Below are positions 1 through 4,648 of a stretch of 5,849 bases of DNA, piece after piece (position 1 is the stretch's first letter; the number at the start of each line of letters is the position of its first letter). The stretch is from Pyrobaculum sp. (GTDB lineage: Archaea; Thermoproteota; Thermoprotei; Thermoproteales; Thermoproteaceae). The stretch lies in contig WYEI01000139.1 in assembly GCA_009903905.1 (NCBI GenBank), positions 1 through 5,849 of the forward strand, written 5' to 3'. Under the pieces are notes generated by a model. That model had not been told where the DNA came from. It ran no database searches and saw nothing but the letters and a program-made list of their open reading frames with translations. The position numbers were made by a program, and so were the translations under genes.

Positions 1-2
1 GG

Positions 3-44
3 CGGAGGGCTTTGAGGATTCTGAAGCAGGCGGGGGTTGTCTGA
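3..44 (+). CDS. C-terminal tail of an upstream gene (partial)
   Basis: One frame is open from the left edge to a TGA at 42-44 and reads RRALRILKQAGVV. This is a basic, helix-like tail typical of a real C-terminus. Its stop overlaps the TTG start of the next gene (37) by 8 nt, a spacing typical of co-transcribed archaeal genes. No TATA box is visible in the first 36 nt, so the next gene probably shares this gene's promoter. Too little remains to name a family. The reading could be chance, or the two frames could be one gene split by a frameshift. Confidence 0.35.
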   Translation, partial: RRALRILKQAGVV

Positions 45-456
45 TGCGCCGCTGAACCCGCTGGGAAATGCAATTGTTGCTTGCTACGCCTTGGGGAAGT
101 GCTACGACGTTGTCCTCGAACCTGGAGTCACGGCGCGCGACACGACGTTTAATCTCGTCGTCGCCTTTAGGATGGGCGACGAAGCGTTGATAATTCTGGA
201 GGTCAAGTTGCACAGGAGGGACGTAGACATTCTGGAGACTCAGATGGACGAGATGTATGCCCTAGGCTACCACATTTCTCTACTTAAGAGGGGAATCCGC
301 ATAGGCGCTCTACATATCTATACCTCGCGTCAGCCGCCTGAGCTGGCAAATAGGTGGACAGCCGCCGTCTATCTGCCGCCGGATCCGCGAGAAGTCCCTA
401 CGCACGTAGACAACGCTATAGACCAGCTCCTCAATAAGCTCAGGGTGCGGTGTTGA
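37..456 (+). CDS. Hypothetical protein, possible degenerate PD-(D/E)XK nuclease-like fold
   Basis: This is a 139-residue soluble protein with no signal peptide or membrane segment. The start is TTG at 37; an in-frame TGA at 22-24 rules out further extension and no in-frame ATG lies nearby. I do not recognise the family. A central pattern of hydrophobic strand (FNLVVAF, about residues 38-44), a short turn, then LIILEVKLHRRD (about 51-62), followed by a helix containing ETQMDEMYALGY, resembles the D...ExK strand-turn-strand core and following helix of PD-(D/E)XK nucleases. The position where an Asp is expected before the second strand holds Asn, so it may be inactive or only a look-alike. The C-terminal third (IGALHIYTSRQPPE, then VYLPPDPRE) is strand- and loop-like and ends in a predicted helix. 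It overlaps the upstream tail by 8 nt. The gene is probably real from its coherent composition; the function is unknown. Confidence 0.6.
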   Translation: MSDAPLNPLGNAIVACYALGKCYDVVLEPGVTARDTTFNLVVAFRMGDEALIILEVKLHRRDVDILETQMDEMYALGYHISLLKRGIRIGALHIYTSRQPPELANRWTAAVYLPPDPREVPTHVDNAIDQLLNKLRVRC

Positions 457-896
457 TCGGTACGCTGTAGAAGGCTGGGGTGCCTTCGCAGCATCGGCTA
501 ATGTCCGCGTTGTTGATCACGTTACAAAACACAATTCTCCGTTGCGCCTCGCGTTTACCGCAATACGTCTAAAAATGACCATCCAGCGCAAGTAGGTCGT
601 GGATGGTGTCTCAGCCGCCTTTTCACTGTAGTCAGCCGGATCCAGCCGGAATAACACGATGAGCCGTCTCTATCCCCCGCACTGCCCTCTGTGGCGCGGG
701 TCGGGCGGGTATGTGGTGGTGGCTGGAGGAGACCCAGCTGTATAATTATGGCGGCGTAGATTATGGGAGGCACCCCCGCCGTGCACGCAGACCCGTCACG
801 GTGACGGGTGTGTAAACAGCTCGGCACTAAGGTCGTCGAAGAGGGTAGATCCTCGCCGGTCTCCGCCGACCGCCCCCTTCGACACACCCTTAACAT
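440..896 (-). pseudogene. Probable decayed gene, unknown family
   Basis: No frame is open across this roughly 450-nt stretch, but successive minus-strand frames give protein-like pieces in collinear order. These include STLFDDLSAELFTHPSP (about 850-795), an IIYAAIIIQLGLL piece (about 770-730), then LDPADYSEKAAETPSTTYLR (about 650-590) followed by FRRIAVNARRNGELCF down to about 530. After a further shift comes VINNADISRCCEGTPAFYSV (about 515-455), ending at a TGA at 440-442. Together they would make a protein of roughly 150 residues interrupted by several frameshifts and stops. A palindromic TATA-like element (925-936) lies upstream. I recognise no family. The single open frame 555-896 is Arg/Ser/Pro-rich and reads less like protein than the stitched version. 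The frame stitching was done by eye, so chance remains possible. Confidence 0.3.
791..809. repeat. Perfect inverted repeat, 9-bp arms, 1-nt centre
   Basis: ACCCGTCAC (791-799) and GTGACGGGT (801-809) are exact reverse complements around a single G at 800. The one-base centre cannot form an RNA loop without opening the inner pairs, so a dimeric protein-binding site is as likely as a hairpin. It lies inside the decayed minus-strand gene, where an operator would be unexpected. The symmetry is certain; the function is unknown. Confidence 0.55.
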
Positions 897-924
897 AAAA
901 GACCCGTAAAAACCATCTCTTAGG

Positions 925-936
925 CTTTTTAAAAAG
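925..936. promoter_or_regulatory. Palindromic TATA-like element, possibly bidirectional
   Basis: CTTTTTAAAAAG is a perfect 12-bp palindrome in the gap between the minus-strand decayed gene (440-896) and the + strand ORF at 967. Its centre (930/931) lies about 25 nt before an ATG at 956-958 on +, the distance expected for leaderless archaeal transcription. That ATG is out of frame with the downstream ORF. On the minus strand the centre is about 35 nt before an ATG at 896. It could serve either direction. Confidence 0.4.
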
Positions 937-966
937 AGTGGAGGTTATACCGCGGATGTTGAGGTT

Positions 967-1194
967 TTGAAGAAGGCGTTGCGTGAGCTTGTGGAGAGGG
1001 AGCCTGCCTTCTTTAGAGATCTCTTTCTAGAGGCTTTGAGGTCCGACTGCCGCGTCGTCGAGGCGTTGCTGGAGTTGCTCACTAGGCACCCAGAGGCCAG
1101 GCTGAAGCTTGCGCAGGCGGTGGCCGGATCCATCGCCGTGTCTCTTAACGTAGCAACAAAGGATGATATCAAAGCCGCCGTAGAGTACCCGTAG
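967..1194 (+). CDS. Short hypothetical protein, probable truncated remnant
   Basis: This 75-residue, charged and almost wholly helical protein opens with KKALRELVEREPAFFRDL and ends with VATKDDIKAAVE followed by YP and a stop. The 'ATK-D-I' phrase resembles the end of the N-terminal helical region in archaeal coiled-coil proteins (DUF3782-like and relatives), where a long coiled coil and a nuclease-like domain usually follow; both are missing here. That family link is inferred. The only in-frame start is TTG at 967, but the TATA-like element predicts transcription from about 956, exactly at an ATG (956-958). One extra G after that ATG would give ATG GTT GAG GTT TTG AAG, in frame with the ORF, so the original start may have been lost by a one-base deletion. 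The right end meets the cydA remnant near 1195, suggesting truncation at a junction. It may still be translated from TTG. Confidence 0.4.
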   Translation: MKKALRELVEREPAFFRDLFLEALRSDCRVVEALLELLTRHPEARLKLAQAVAGSIAVSLNVATKDDIKAAVEYP

Positions 1195-1454
1195 GAAGGG
1201 GCTTGAGGAGCTTTACGTATTTCTTGTCTCTAGTCTTCAGATACGTCGTTGACATCGGCAGCACCACTGCTCCAACGCCTACGGCATACGCCGCGAACAA
1301 GGTGTGGACGGTGGTGCTTAACGCGTCGGGGTTGAGCAACGGCCAAGGATCGGCGAAGAACTGTGAAGTTGACGCTCGTCAGAGCGGCCGAGCCTGCGCC
1401 AGCCTTCAGAGTGAGGGCAGTCTTGCCTGAGCGTGTTGGGCTTGTCGTCTTCAC
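1195..1454 (-). pseudogene. cydA: Remnant of cytochrome bd quinol oxidase subunit I
   Basis: On the minus strand, from about 1360 to 1200, one frame reads FFADPWPLLNPDALSTTVHT, then about 15 mostly hydrophobic residues (LFAAYAVGVGAVVLP), then STTYLKTRDKKYVKLLK. This parallels the CydA segment of pattern NP-A----VHT ... S--Y-LK-RD, whose His in VHT is a haem b558 ligand (His186 in E. coli CydA). The preceding residues (LTSVNFTV, down to about 1361) lie in a different frame, so a single-base indel near 1360 disrupts the gene. The stretch back to a GTG at 1452-1454 is less convincing. Only about 55-85 residues of a protein normally near 450 remain. After about 1195 the frame runs antisense to the ORF at 967-1194 and stops at 1169-1171, so homology probably ends near 1195. 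CydA would oxidise membrane quinol and reduce O2; this remnant cannot. Confidence 0.55.
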
Positions 1455-1472
1455 GCAGGCTAGGATGTAGCT

Positions 1473-1480
1473 CTATAAAG
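1473..1480 (-). promoter_or_regulatory. TATA-like box (CTTTATAG) before the cydA remnant
   Basis: CTTTATAG on the minus strand has its centre about 23 nt before the GTG at 1454-1452, the same spacing as the promoters of the SQR and vapB genes. A second, similar CTTTATAT lies at 1543-1536, about 15 nt before an ATG at 1525, which is too close for leaderless use from that codon. Frames between the two give a protein-like piece (GFIELHPSLREDDKPNTL, about 1480-1427) that I cannot assign. With no intact gene downstream, these promoters may be relics. Confidence 0.3.
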
Positions 1481-1546
1481 CCTTTTAACGTCTCTTCACC
1501 GCTCGGCCTTGTCCAGCGTCTTCATTTAATACGTGATATAAAGAGC

Positions 1547-1551
1547 AAAAA
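1547..1551 (-). terminator. T-tract after the SQR-DUF1641 operon
   Basis: The minus strand has TTTTT about 37 nt after the TAA that ends the DUF1641 gene (1588-1590). Short T-tracts without a hairpin are common archaeal terminators. No other strong T-run lies between this point and the operon end. The tract is short, so termination here is only plausible. Confidence 0.35.
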
Positions 1552-1587
1552 CTTGAAAGCTTGGGATTGCAGGAGGGCCGGAGCTGA

Positions 1588-2049
1588 TTATCGTTGTGGC
1601 TGTTTGCCTAGCATTTTGAGTAGGGCAAACACCACCCCGAGCCCCCTCTGGACGTCAGGGTCGTTTAAGGCGCTGAGCAGGCCCCTTATGCCCTTTACAG
1701 GCTTGGGGTTGGCTACGAGGTCGGGCGACGCGTTTTTGCCCAGCCTCACTACGAGCTCCTGCATGGTCGCCTTCATGTTGATTATGTCGGGGGCCTCCAG
1801 CTTCGACATGGCGCCTAGAGTCCCGTCCACGCCGATAGACAATAGACGGAAGAGCGCTGGGTCTTGGAACAAATAATGTATCAACTCCTCGAAGCGGTTG
1901 ACTACTATCATCATGGCGTCTAAGACGCCGGATCTCTTGAGTTCCAGCAATTGATCTAACAAGCTCTGTAGCTCGTCTGCGTGTTCCATCAAGGTCTTCA
2001 ACAGCTCGGCGAGCTTCTCCTCTGCCTCGGGAGATGCTTGGGCGCTCAT
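1588..2049 (-). CDS. DUF1641 protein, partner of the SQR flavoprotein
   Basis: This is a 153-residue, mostly helical protein. The N-terminal 45 residues are charged and likely coiled-coil (EAEEKLAELLKTLMEHADEL). The C-terminus carries the DUF1641 signature, a Gly-rich entry (GIRGLLSA) followed by LNDPDVQRGLGVVFALLK. There are no cysteines, membrane segments or signal peptide. The molecular role of DUF1641 is not established; the family is commonly encoded beside SQR-like flavoproteins or formate dehydrogenase genes, so a scaffold or accessory role at the membrane-bound flavoprotein is an inference. I chose the ATG at 2049-2047 because it overlaps the SQR stop as ATGA (2049-2046), the classic coupled-translation junction. 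An in-frame ATG at 2067 would add MAGDND and give 159 residues. No own promoter is visible, so it depends on the SQR promoter. Confidence 0.85.
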   Translation of the reverse strand: MSAQASPEAEEKLAELLKTLMEHADELQSLLDQLLELKRSGVLDAMMIVVNRFEELIHYLFQDPALFRLLSIGVDGTLGAMSKLEAPDIINMKATMQELVVRLGKNASPDLVANPKPVKGIRGLLSALNDPDVQRGLGVVFALLKMLGKQPQR

Positions 2050-3215
2050 ATCGTTGTCGCCAGCCATGTCTTGTAAAACAAGTCCTTTATTAACTTACCC
2101 AGCGGCGACGTGAGAATGCTGTAGCAACTCCCCATCCATGCTGCCTTGTTGTTGGCGAGGTCCAGCTTTATGTCGCAGTTGAACATCATGCCGAACTCGC
2201 CGTAGTCCATGGCGCACGCCATGGCGTTTATCTGGGCCGGATCCACAGGCTCCCCCAAGATCTCGCCGGCGACCATGTTGGCGCTGGCCATGGCCGTGAA
2301 GTGTACCGGCACGCCCGCTGTGGGCAAGCCTATCGCCGGCATCGAGTGCTCGCCGGGCAGATACACGTCGTCGTACTTGACGCTCCTGCCCGTGAGGACG
2401 TTTATGGCGGTCCAGACGCCGTTGGGGAACTGCGCTGTCAAGGGCGTGCCCTCAAAGGGCTTGGGCAATCTTGAGGGAGGCACCACGACGAGCAGGTCGT
2501 ACTTCACCTTCTCGCTACCGGCGGTCACGATCTTGGTCTTCTCGTCCACTGGGCCGGGCTGAGTCACCCCGCCTATATATTTTATGTTCTTTGCGGCGAA
2601 GGTCTCCTCTGTTATCTTCACGGCCTCCGGCCCCAACGGCTGTATCGGGCGCTGGAAGGGGTGTATGAGGGTTATCTCCGTCTTGTCCCTAATGCCCCTC
2701 TTCCTGAATATGGCGTCCAGTTGCCCCACTATCTCAAAGGGATATACGCCGCATCTGTATATAGGCTCCGGCGTGTAGACGACGACGCTTCCCCCACGGA
2801 AGTTCGCCAAGGCTTCCTTGAACTTAAGGGCCCCGTCTAACGTGAAGTTGTGGTTCCCAACGCCTAAGTTGTAGGACTTGAAGTCGAAGTCCGTGCCGAG
2901 GCTGGCGATTAGGTAGTCGTATTGGAACTTCCCTTGCTCCGTCTCGACGGTCCTGTTGTCGGGATCCACCTTCTTGACGGAGGCCTTGACGGTCTTCACG
3001 TTCCTGTAGGCAAACCGCGAGAGGGGCAACATGGCTTGTTGGGGAGATATATCGCCTAATGCTATATTGACGAGGAGCGGCGGGAGCAGGTAATAGTCGG
3101 TGTCGCTTATGAGAGTGATCTCCACATCGGCACGGCCGCGCGTCCTCTCAGCAATCCTCTTAGCCGCGACGACGCCGCCTACTCCGCCGCCTAGAACCAG
3201 CACTCTCTTTGGCAT
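2046..3215 (-). CDS. sqr: Sulfide:quinone oxidoreductase (SQR), FAD-dependent
   Basis: This 389-residue protein belongs to the two-dinucleotide-binding-domain flavoprotein (SQR/NDH-2-like) family and is near full SQR length. Residues 4-22 form the FAD-binding fold with GGGVGG (9-14) preceded by hydrophobic strand VLVL. A second Rossmann region starts near 143 (SVVVYTPEP). YRCGVYPFE (153-161) holds Cys155, matching the conserved SQR cysteine context Y-C--aP-E. Further cysteines are at 334 (MACAMDYG), 347 (MFNCDI) and 364; one of the first two is the likely redox partner of Cys155. The C-terminal segment (GKLIKDLFYKTWL, 373-385) is amphipathic and could anchor the enzyme to the membrane. The expected reaction is oxidation of sulfide to polysulfide or sulfur with reduction of membrane quinone; substrate specificity is inferred from family features. 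ATG at 3215 lies about 24 nt after a TATA box, implying a leaderless mRNA. It is translationally coupled to the DUF1641 gene. Confidence 0.85.
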   Translation of the reverse strand: MPKRVLVLGGGVGGVVAAKRIAERTRGRADVEITLISDTDYYLLPPLLVNIALGDISPQQAMLPLSRFAYRNVKTVKASVKKVDPDNRTVETEQGKFQYDYLIASLGTDFDFKSYNLGVGNHNFTLDGALKFKEALANFRGGSVVVYTPEPIYRCGVYPFEIVGQLDAIFRKRGIRDKTEITLIHPFQRPIQPLGPEAVKITEETFAAKNIKYIGGVTQPGPVDEKTKIVTAGSEKVKYDLLVVVPPSRLPKPFEGTPLTAQFPNGVWTAINVLTGRSVKYDDVYLPGEHSMPAIGLPTAGVPVHFTAMASANMVAGEILGEPVDPAQINAMACAMDYGEFGMMFNCDIKLDLANNKAAWMGSCYSILTSPLGKLIKDLFYKTWLATTI

Positions 3216-3235
3216 AGGGAAGACTTCGTAGTTAC

Positions 3236-3243
3236 TATTTAAG
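3236..3243 (-). promoter_or_regulatory. TATA box of the SQR operon
   Basis: CTTAAATA on the minus strand (3243 to 3236) is centred about 24 nt before the A of the SQR ATG (3215). That places transcription start at or next to the start codon, as in leaderless crenarchaeal genes. No Shine-Dalgarno sequence precedes the ATG, consistent with this. No clear operator symmetry is visible. Between here and the stop of the decayed membrane gene (3370) there is AT-rich sequence in which I see no gene or site. Confidence 0.65.
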
Positions 3244-3369
3244 TATTGATTGTTAAAGTATTAGGGGCGAAGTAGATCTTGTCAACAGTCTCCTCGTATG
3301 AAAAAAGCTACGTTATCCAATTGCCGAGTTGTGAGCTCTCAATAGATACATAAAGATACAGTCAGCATA

Positions 3370-3733
3370 CTATGCCATACAGTTGCACTCTATATATATG
3401 CCGAAGTTGTCATACAGAAGCAGACTCCACAGGTACAGGCGGAGTGACACAGCCGGATAGCCGAGAAAAGCCATGCCGCGGTCATGGTGATAACCACAAC
3501 GAAAACCGATGTGTACAGCTTGTAGTACTTAGCGGTTGGCTACTCGGGTGAACCTCCTTTCTACCAATCACACCTAACGTAACCGCGAACACCACTGAGG
3601 TCGTAAGCGACAGGCGCAATACGCACTGTACCGCATTAAGCATGTTAGCGACCAACAGCGCATATGCCGCATATCCTTCTACAGCCAGTATCAGGCCTGC
3701 GGCCTTGTTTACCTGGTTTAAACCCAGATTCAC
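3370..3733 (-). pseudogene. Frameshifted small membrane-protein gene, unknown family
   Basis: It starts with GTG at 3733-3731, whose G is about 23 nt after the centre of a TATA-like element (3751-3760), so the start looks authentic and leaderless. The first frame gives MNLGLNQVNKAAGLILAVEG and then two hydrophobic segments around YALLVANMLNAVQ and LTTSVVFAVTLGVIGRKEV. After about 3550 the sense moves to another frame (KYYKLYTSVFVVVITMTAAW, about 3528-3470). It then moves to a third frame (FLGYPAVSLRLYLWSLLLY, about 3470-3410, followed by DNFGIYIECNCMA) that stops at a TAG at 3372-3370. Stitched together this is about 120 residues with three or four membrane segments. The original frame alone would continue to 3482 with a non-hydrophobic tail, giving 83 residues. 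It lies upstream of SQR on the same strand, so a membrane or respiratory role is conceivable but unsupported. I do not recognise the family. Confidence 0.5.
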
Positions 3734-3750
3734 GGACGCTACATAAACAG

Positions 3751-3760
3751 CTTAAATATA
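3751..3760. promoter_or_regulatory. Shared TATA element, possibly divergent
   Basis: CTTAAATATA on + contains CTTAAATA, identical to the TATA box of the SQR gene. On the minus strand it reads TATATTTAAG and is centred about 23 nt before the GTG of the decayed membrane gene (3733). On + it predicts transcription from about 3780, which is where a nested set of RNA helices begins. The element could drive both directions. Confidence 0.5.
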
Positions 3761-3779
3761 GGGAGACAGTCCCCGCATC

Positions 3780-3873
3780 GGGGCTGAAAGGTCAGCAACA
3801 GGACAGCGGCACTTCTCGCACCCGCGGCGTCGGGTGCGCAGTGACAAGGAGCGCTGACCTGAGTCCCGGCCCT
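3780..3873 (+). ncRNA. Candidate structured non-coding RNA, unknown class
   Basis: Three nested helices can be drawn. H1 is GGGGCTG (3780-3786) with CGGCCCT (3867-3873), 7 pairs including two G-U. H2 is AGGTCAGC (3789-3796) with GCTGACCT (3853-3860), 8 perfect Watson-Crick pairs. H3 is CGCACCCG (3817-3824) with CGGGTGCG (3831-3838), 8 perfect pairs closing a 6-nt loop. Between H2 and H3 lies a large internal loop (3797-3816 opposite 3839-3852), where CAC (3810-3812) may pair with GTG (3841-3843). A TATA box centred near 3755 predicts a 5' end at about 3780, the base of H1. No good reading frame fits the stretch. It does not match tRNA, 5S rRNA, SRP RNA or C/D-box patterns I know. An H/ACA-like guide is possible because of the large internal loop, but no kink-turn or ACA box is clear. 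A competing hairpin CCCCG/CGGGG (3771-3783) overlaps H1. The 3' end is uncertain; 3874-4000 holds nothing I can identify. Confidence 0.35.
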
Positions 3874-3998
3874 CTGTCTATGCGTGTAACGACGCCATAA
3901 ACTGTTGCTTTGCGGCAGAGGAGGGTGGAAGGGCGGTAGTGTCCACTGCATACCGGGGGCGGTCGACGTGCGCTTGACCAGTTGCGTTGGTAGTAAGG

Positions 3999-4006
3999 CT
4001 TATATA
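3999..4006 (+). promoter_or_regulatory. TATA box of vapBC
   Basis: CTTATATA is centred about 23-24 nt before the GTG start of vapB (4026), the spacing expected for a leaderless transcript. AbrB-type antitoxins usually repress their own promoter, so the antitoxin probably binds near here, but I see no obvious inverted repeat over the box. Confidence 0.65.
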
Positions 4007-4025
4007 CAGCTAGCGGTATGTAGTT

Positions 4026-4253
4026 GTGGCTGTGGTTAGGGTTACTCGGAATTACCAGGTGACGATTCCGGCCGAGGTGAGGAGGAGGCTTGGGATCAAG
4101 GTGGGGGATCGGCTGGTGGTGGAGGTGGAAGGCAACAAGATCGTCATAAGGAAGGCGGCTGGGGGTTTGCCGAGGATTCGGCTGGGGCTGAGGCTGACTT
4201 CCGAGGAGATAGATAGACTTGTGGAGGAAGGTGCGGCGAGAGGCAGTAGTTGA
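4026..4253 (+). CDS. vapB: AbrB/SpoVT-type antitoxin, VapB
   Basis: This 75-residue DNA-binding antitoxin has the AbrB swapped-hairpin fold at residues 5-43: TRNYQVTIPAEVRRRLGIKV, then GDRLVVEVEGNKIVIRK. The TIPAEVRRRLGI--GD core is diagnostic. The C-terminal part (LTSEEIDRLVEEG, about 57-69) is a helix that would wrap the VapC toxin. The start is GTG at 4026, placed by the TATA box about 24 nt upstream and giving the usual AbrB N-terminus. Expected roles are binding and neutralising the PIN ribonuclease encoded next and autorepressing the operon. The gene overlaps the vapC start (GTG at 4231) by 23 nt. It appears intact although its toxin partner is not. Confidence 0.88.
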   Translation: MAVVRVTRNYQVTIPAEVRRRLGIKVGDRLVVEVEGNKIVIRKAAGGLPRIRLGLRLTSEEIDRLVEEGAARGSS

Positions 4254-4619
4254 TACAAACGCCGTAATTTATTACGTGGTGGAGGACTCGCCCATGCATG
4301 AAAAAGCCGAAACTTGGCTTGACAGTTTAGACGTCTGGCACATGCCCACCGTGGTTATACACGAGCTCGTCTGGTTCTTCAAAAAGGCGGCGCCGGAAGA
4401 GGGCGTCGGCGTGTTGAGGGCTCTTCTGGAGTACGAAAAGGCGGTGATCCACTGCGAAGACGCCGCAACATTGAGAGGGGCCGTAGGCGCCGGGTTAACC
4501 CACTACAACACGCCAAAGTGACCCTCACGGCAAAGAAGCTCGGGCTTTCCCTCGTTACCTTCGACGCACGGATGGCAAAGAGGGCGAAGGCTCACGGCGT
4601 CTCCGTCTTAGACGGCTAG
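4231..4619 (+). pseudogene. vapC: PIN-domain toxin VapC, broken by a one-base deletion
   Basis: The PIN ribonuclease starts with GTG at 4231, preceded by GGAGG at 4223-4227; an upstream in-frame TTG at 4219 is less likely. Residues 6-11 (VVDTNA) carry the first catalytic Asp (D8), and IHELVW (43-48) carries the conserved Glu (E45). The frame then reads THYNTPK and stops at 4519-4521 after 96 residues. In the +2 frame, from 4512 to a TAG at 4617-4619, the sequence continues as a normal PIN C-terminus: AKVTLTAKKLGLSLVTFDAR, ending HGVSVLDG, with the last acidic residue in TFD. Adding one G between 4509 and 4510 gives AAC GAC GCC, i.e. HYND-AK, restoring the third acidic residue and a 129-residue VapC of normal length. 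The lesion thus removes two of the four acidic active-site residues. The 96-residue product should be inactive as an RNase but might still bind VapB. A sequencing error is the main alternative. Confidence 0.8.
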
Positions 4620-4643
4620 ACGACTAGACGGCCACGACACGCC

Positions 4644-4648
4644 TTTTT
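4644..4648 (+). terminator. T-tract after vapBC
   Basis: TTTTT begins about 25 nt after the restored vapC stop (4617-4619), preceded by GC-rich sequence but no strong hairpin. This fits an archaeal oligo-T terminator for the vapBC operon. It abuts the end of the decayed minus-strand gene at 4648. Confidence 0.4.

Noticed and set aside
633..650. Tandem CAGCCGGA repeat
   Set aside because: Only two 8-bp copies in GC-rich sequence; likely chance, and no array continues.
656..690. C/D-box guide RNA (ACGATGA at 657-663 resembling box C)
   Set aside because: No CTGA box D or D' within the expected distance downstream.
555..896. Minus-strand open frame of 113 residues as an intact gene
   Set aside because: It is Arg/Ser/Pro/Thr-rich and lacks family features; parts of the other two frames read more like protein. 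Treated as part of a decayed gene.
1203..1430. Plus-strand open frame of 75 residues
   Set aside because: It is antisense to the CydA-like remnant, has no promoter, and its composition is unlike a folded protein.
1433..1876. Plus-strand open frame of 147 residues
   Set aside because: Most of it is antisense to the DUF1641 gene; Ser-rich shadow frame.
2209..2778. Three plus-strand open frames within the SQR gene
   Set aside because: They are shadows of the well-supported minus-strand SQR, with no own motifs or promoters.
3761..3873. Type T RNase P RNA (GACAGTCCCC resembling the conserved GGAAAGTCC box)
   Set aside because: No downstream ACAGAA-like conserved region was found to complete the P4 helix, and the nested helices give a molecule too short. 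A covariance-model search would decide.
3739..3951. Minus-strand open frame of 70 residues, and a plus frame at 3664-3900
   Set aside because: Both cross the foldable stretch and TATA element and are Pro/Arg/Cys-rich without a recognisable domain.
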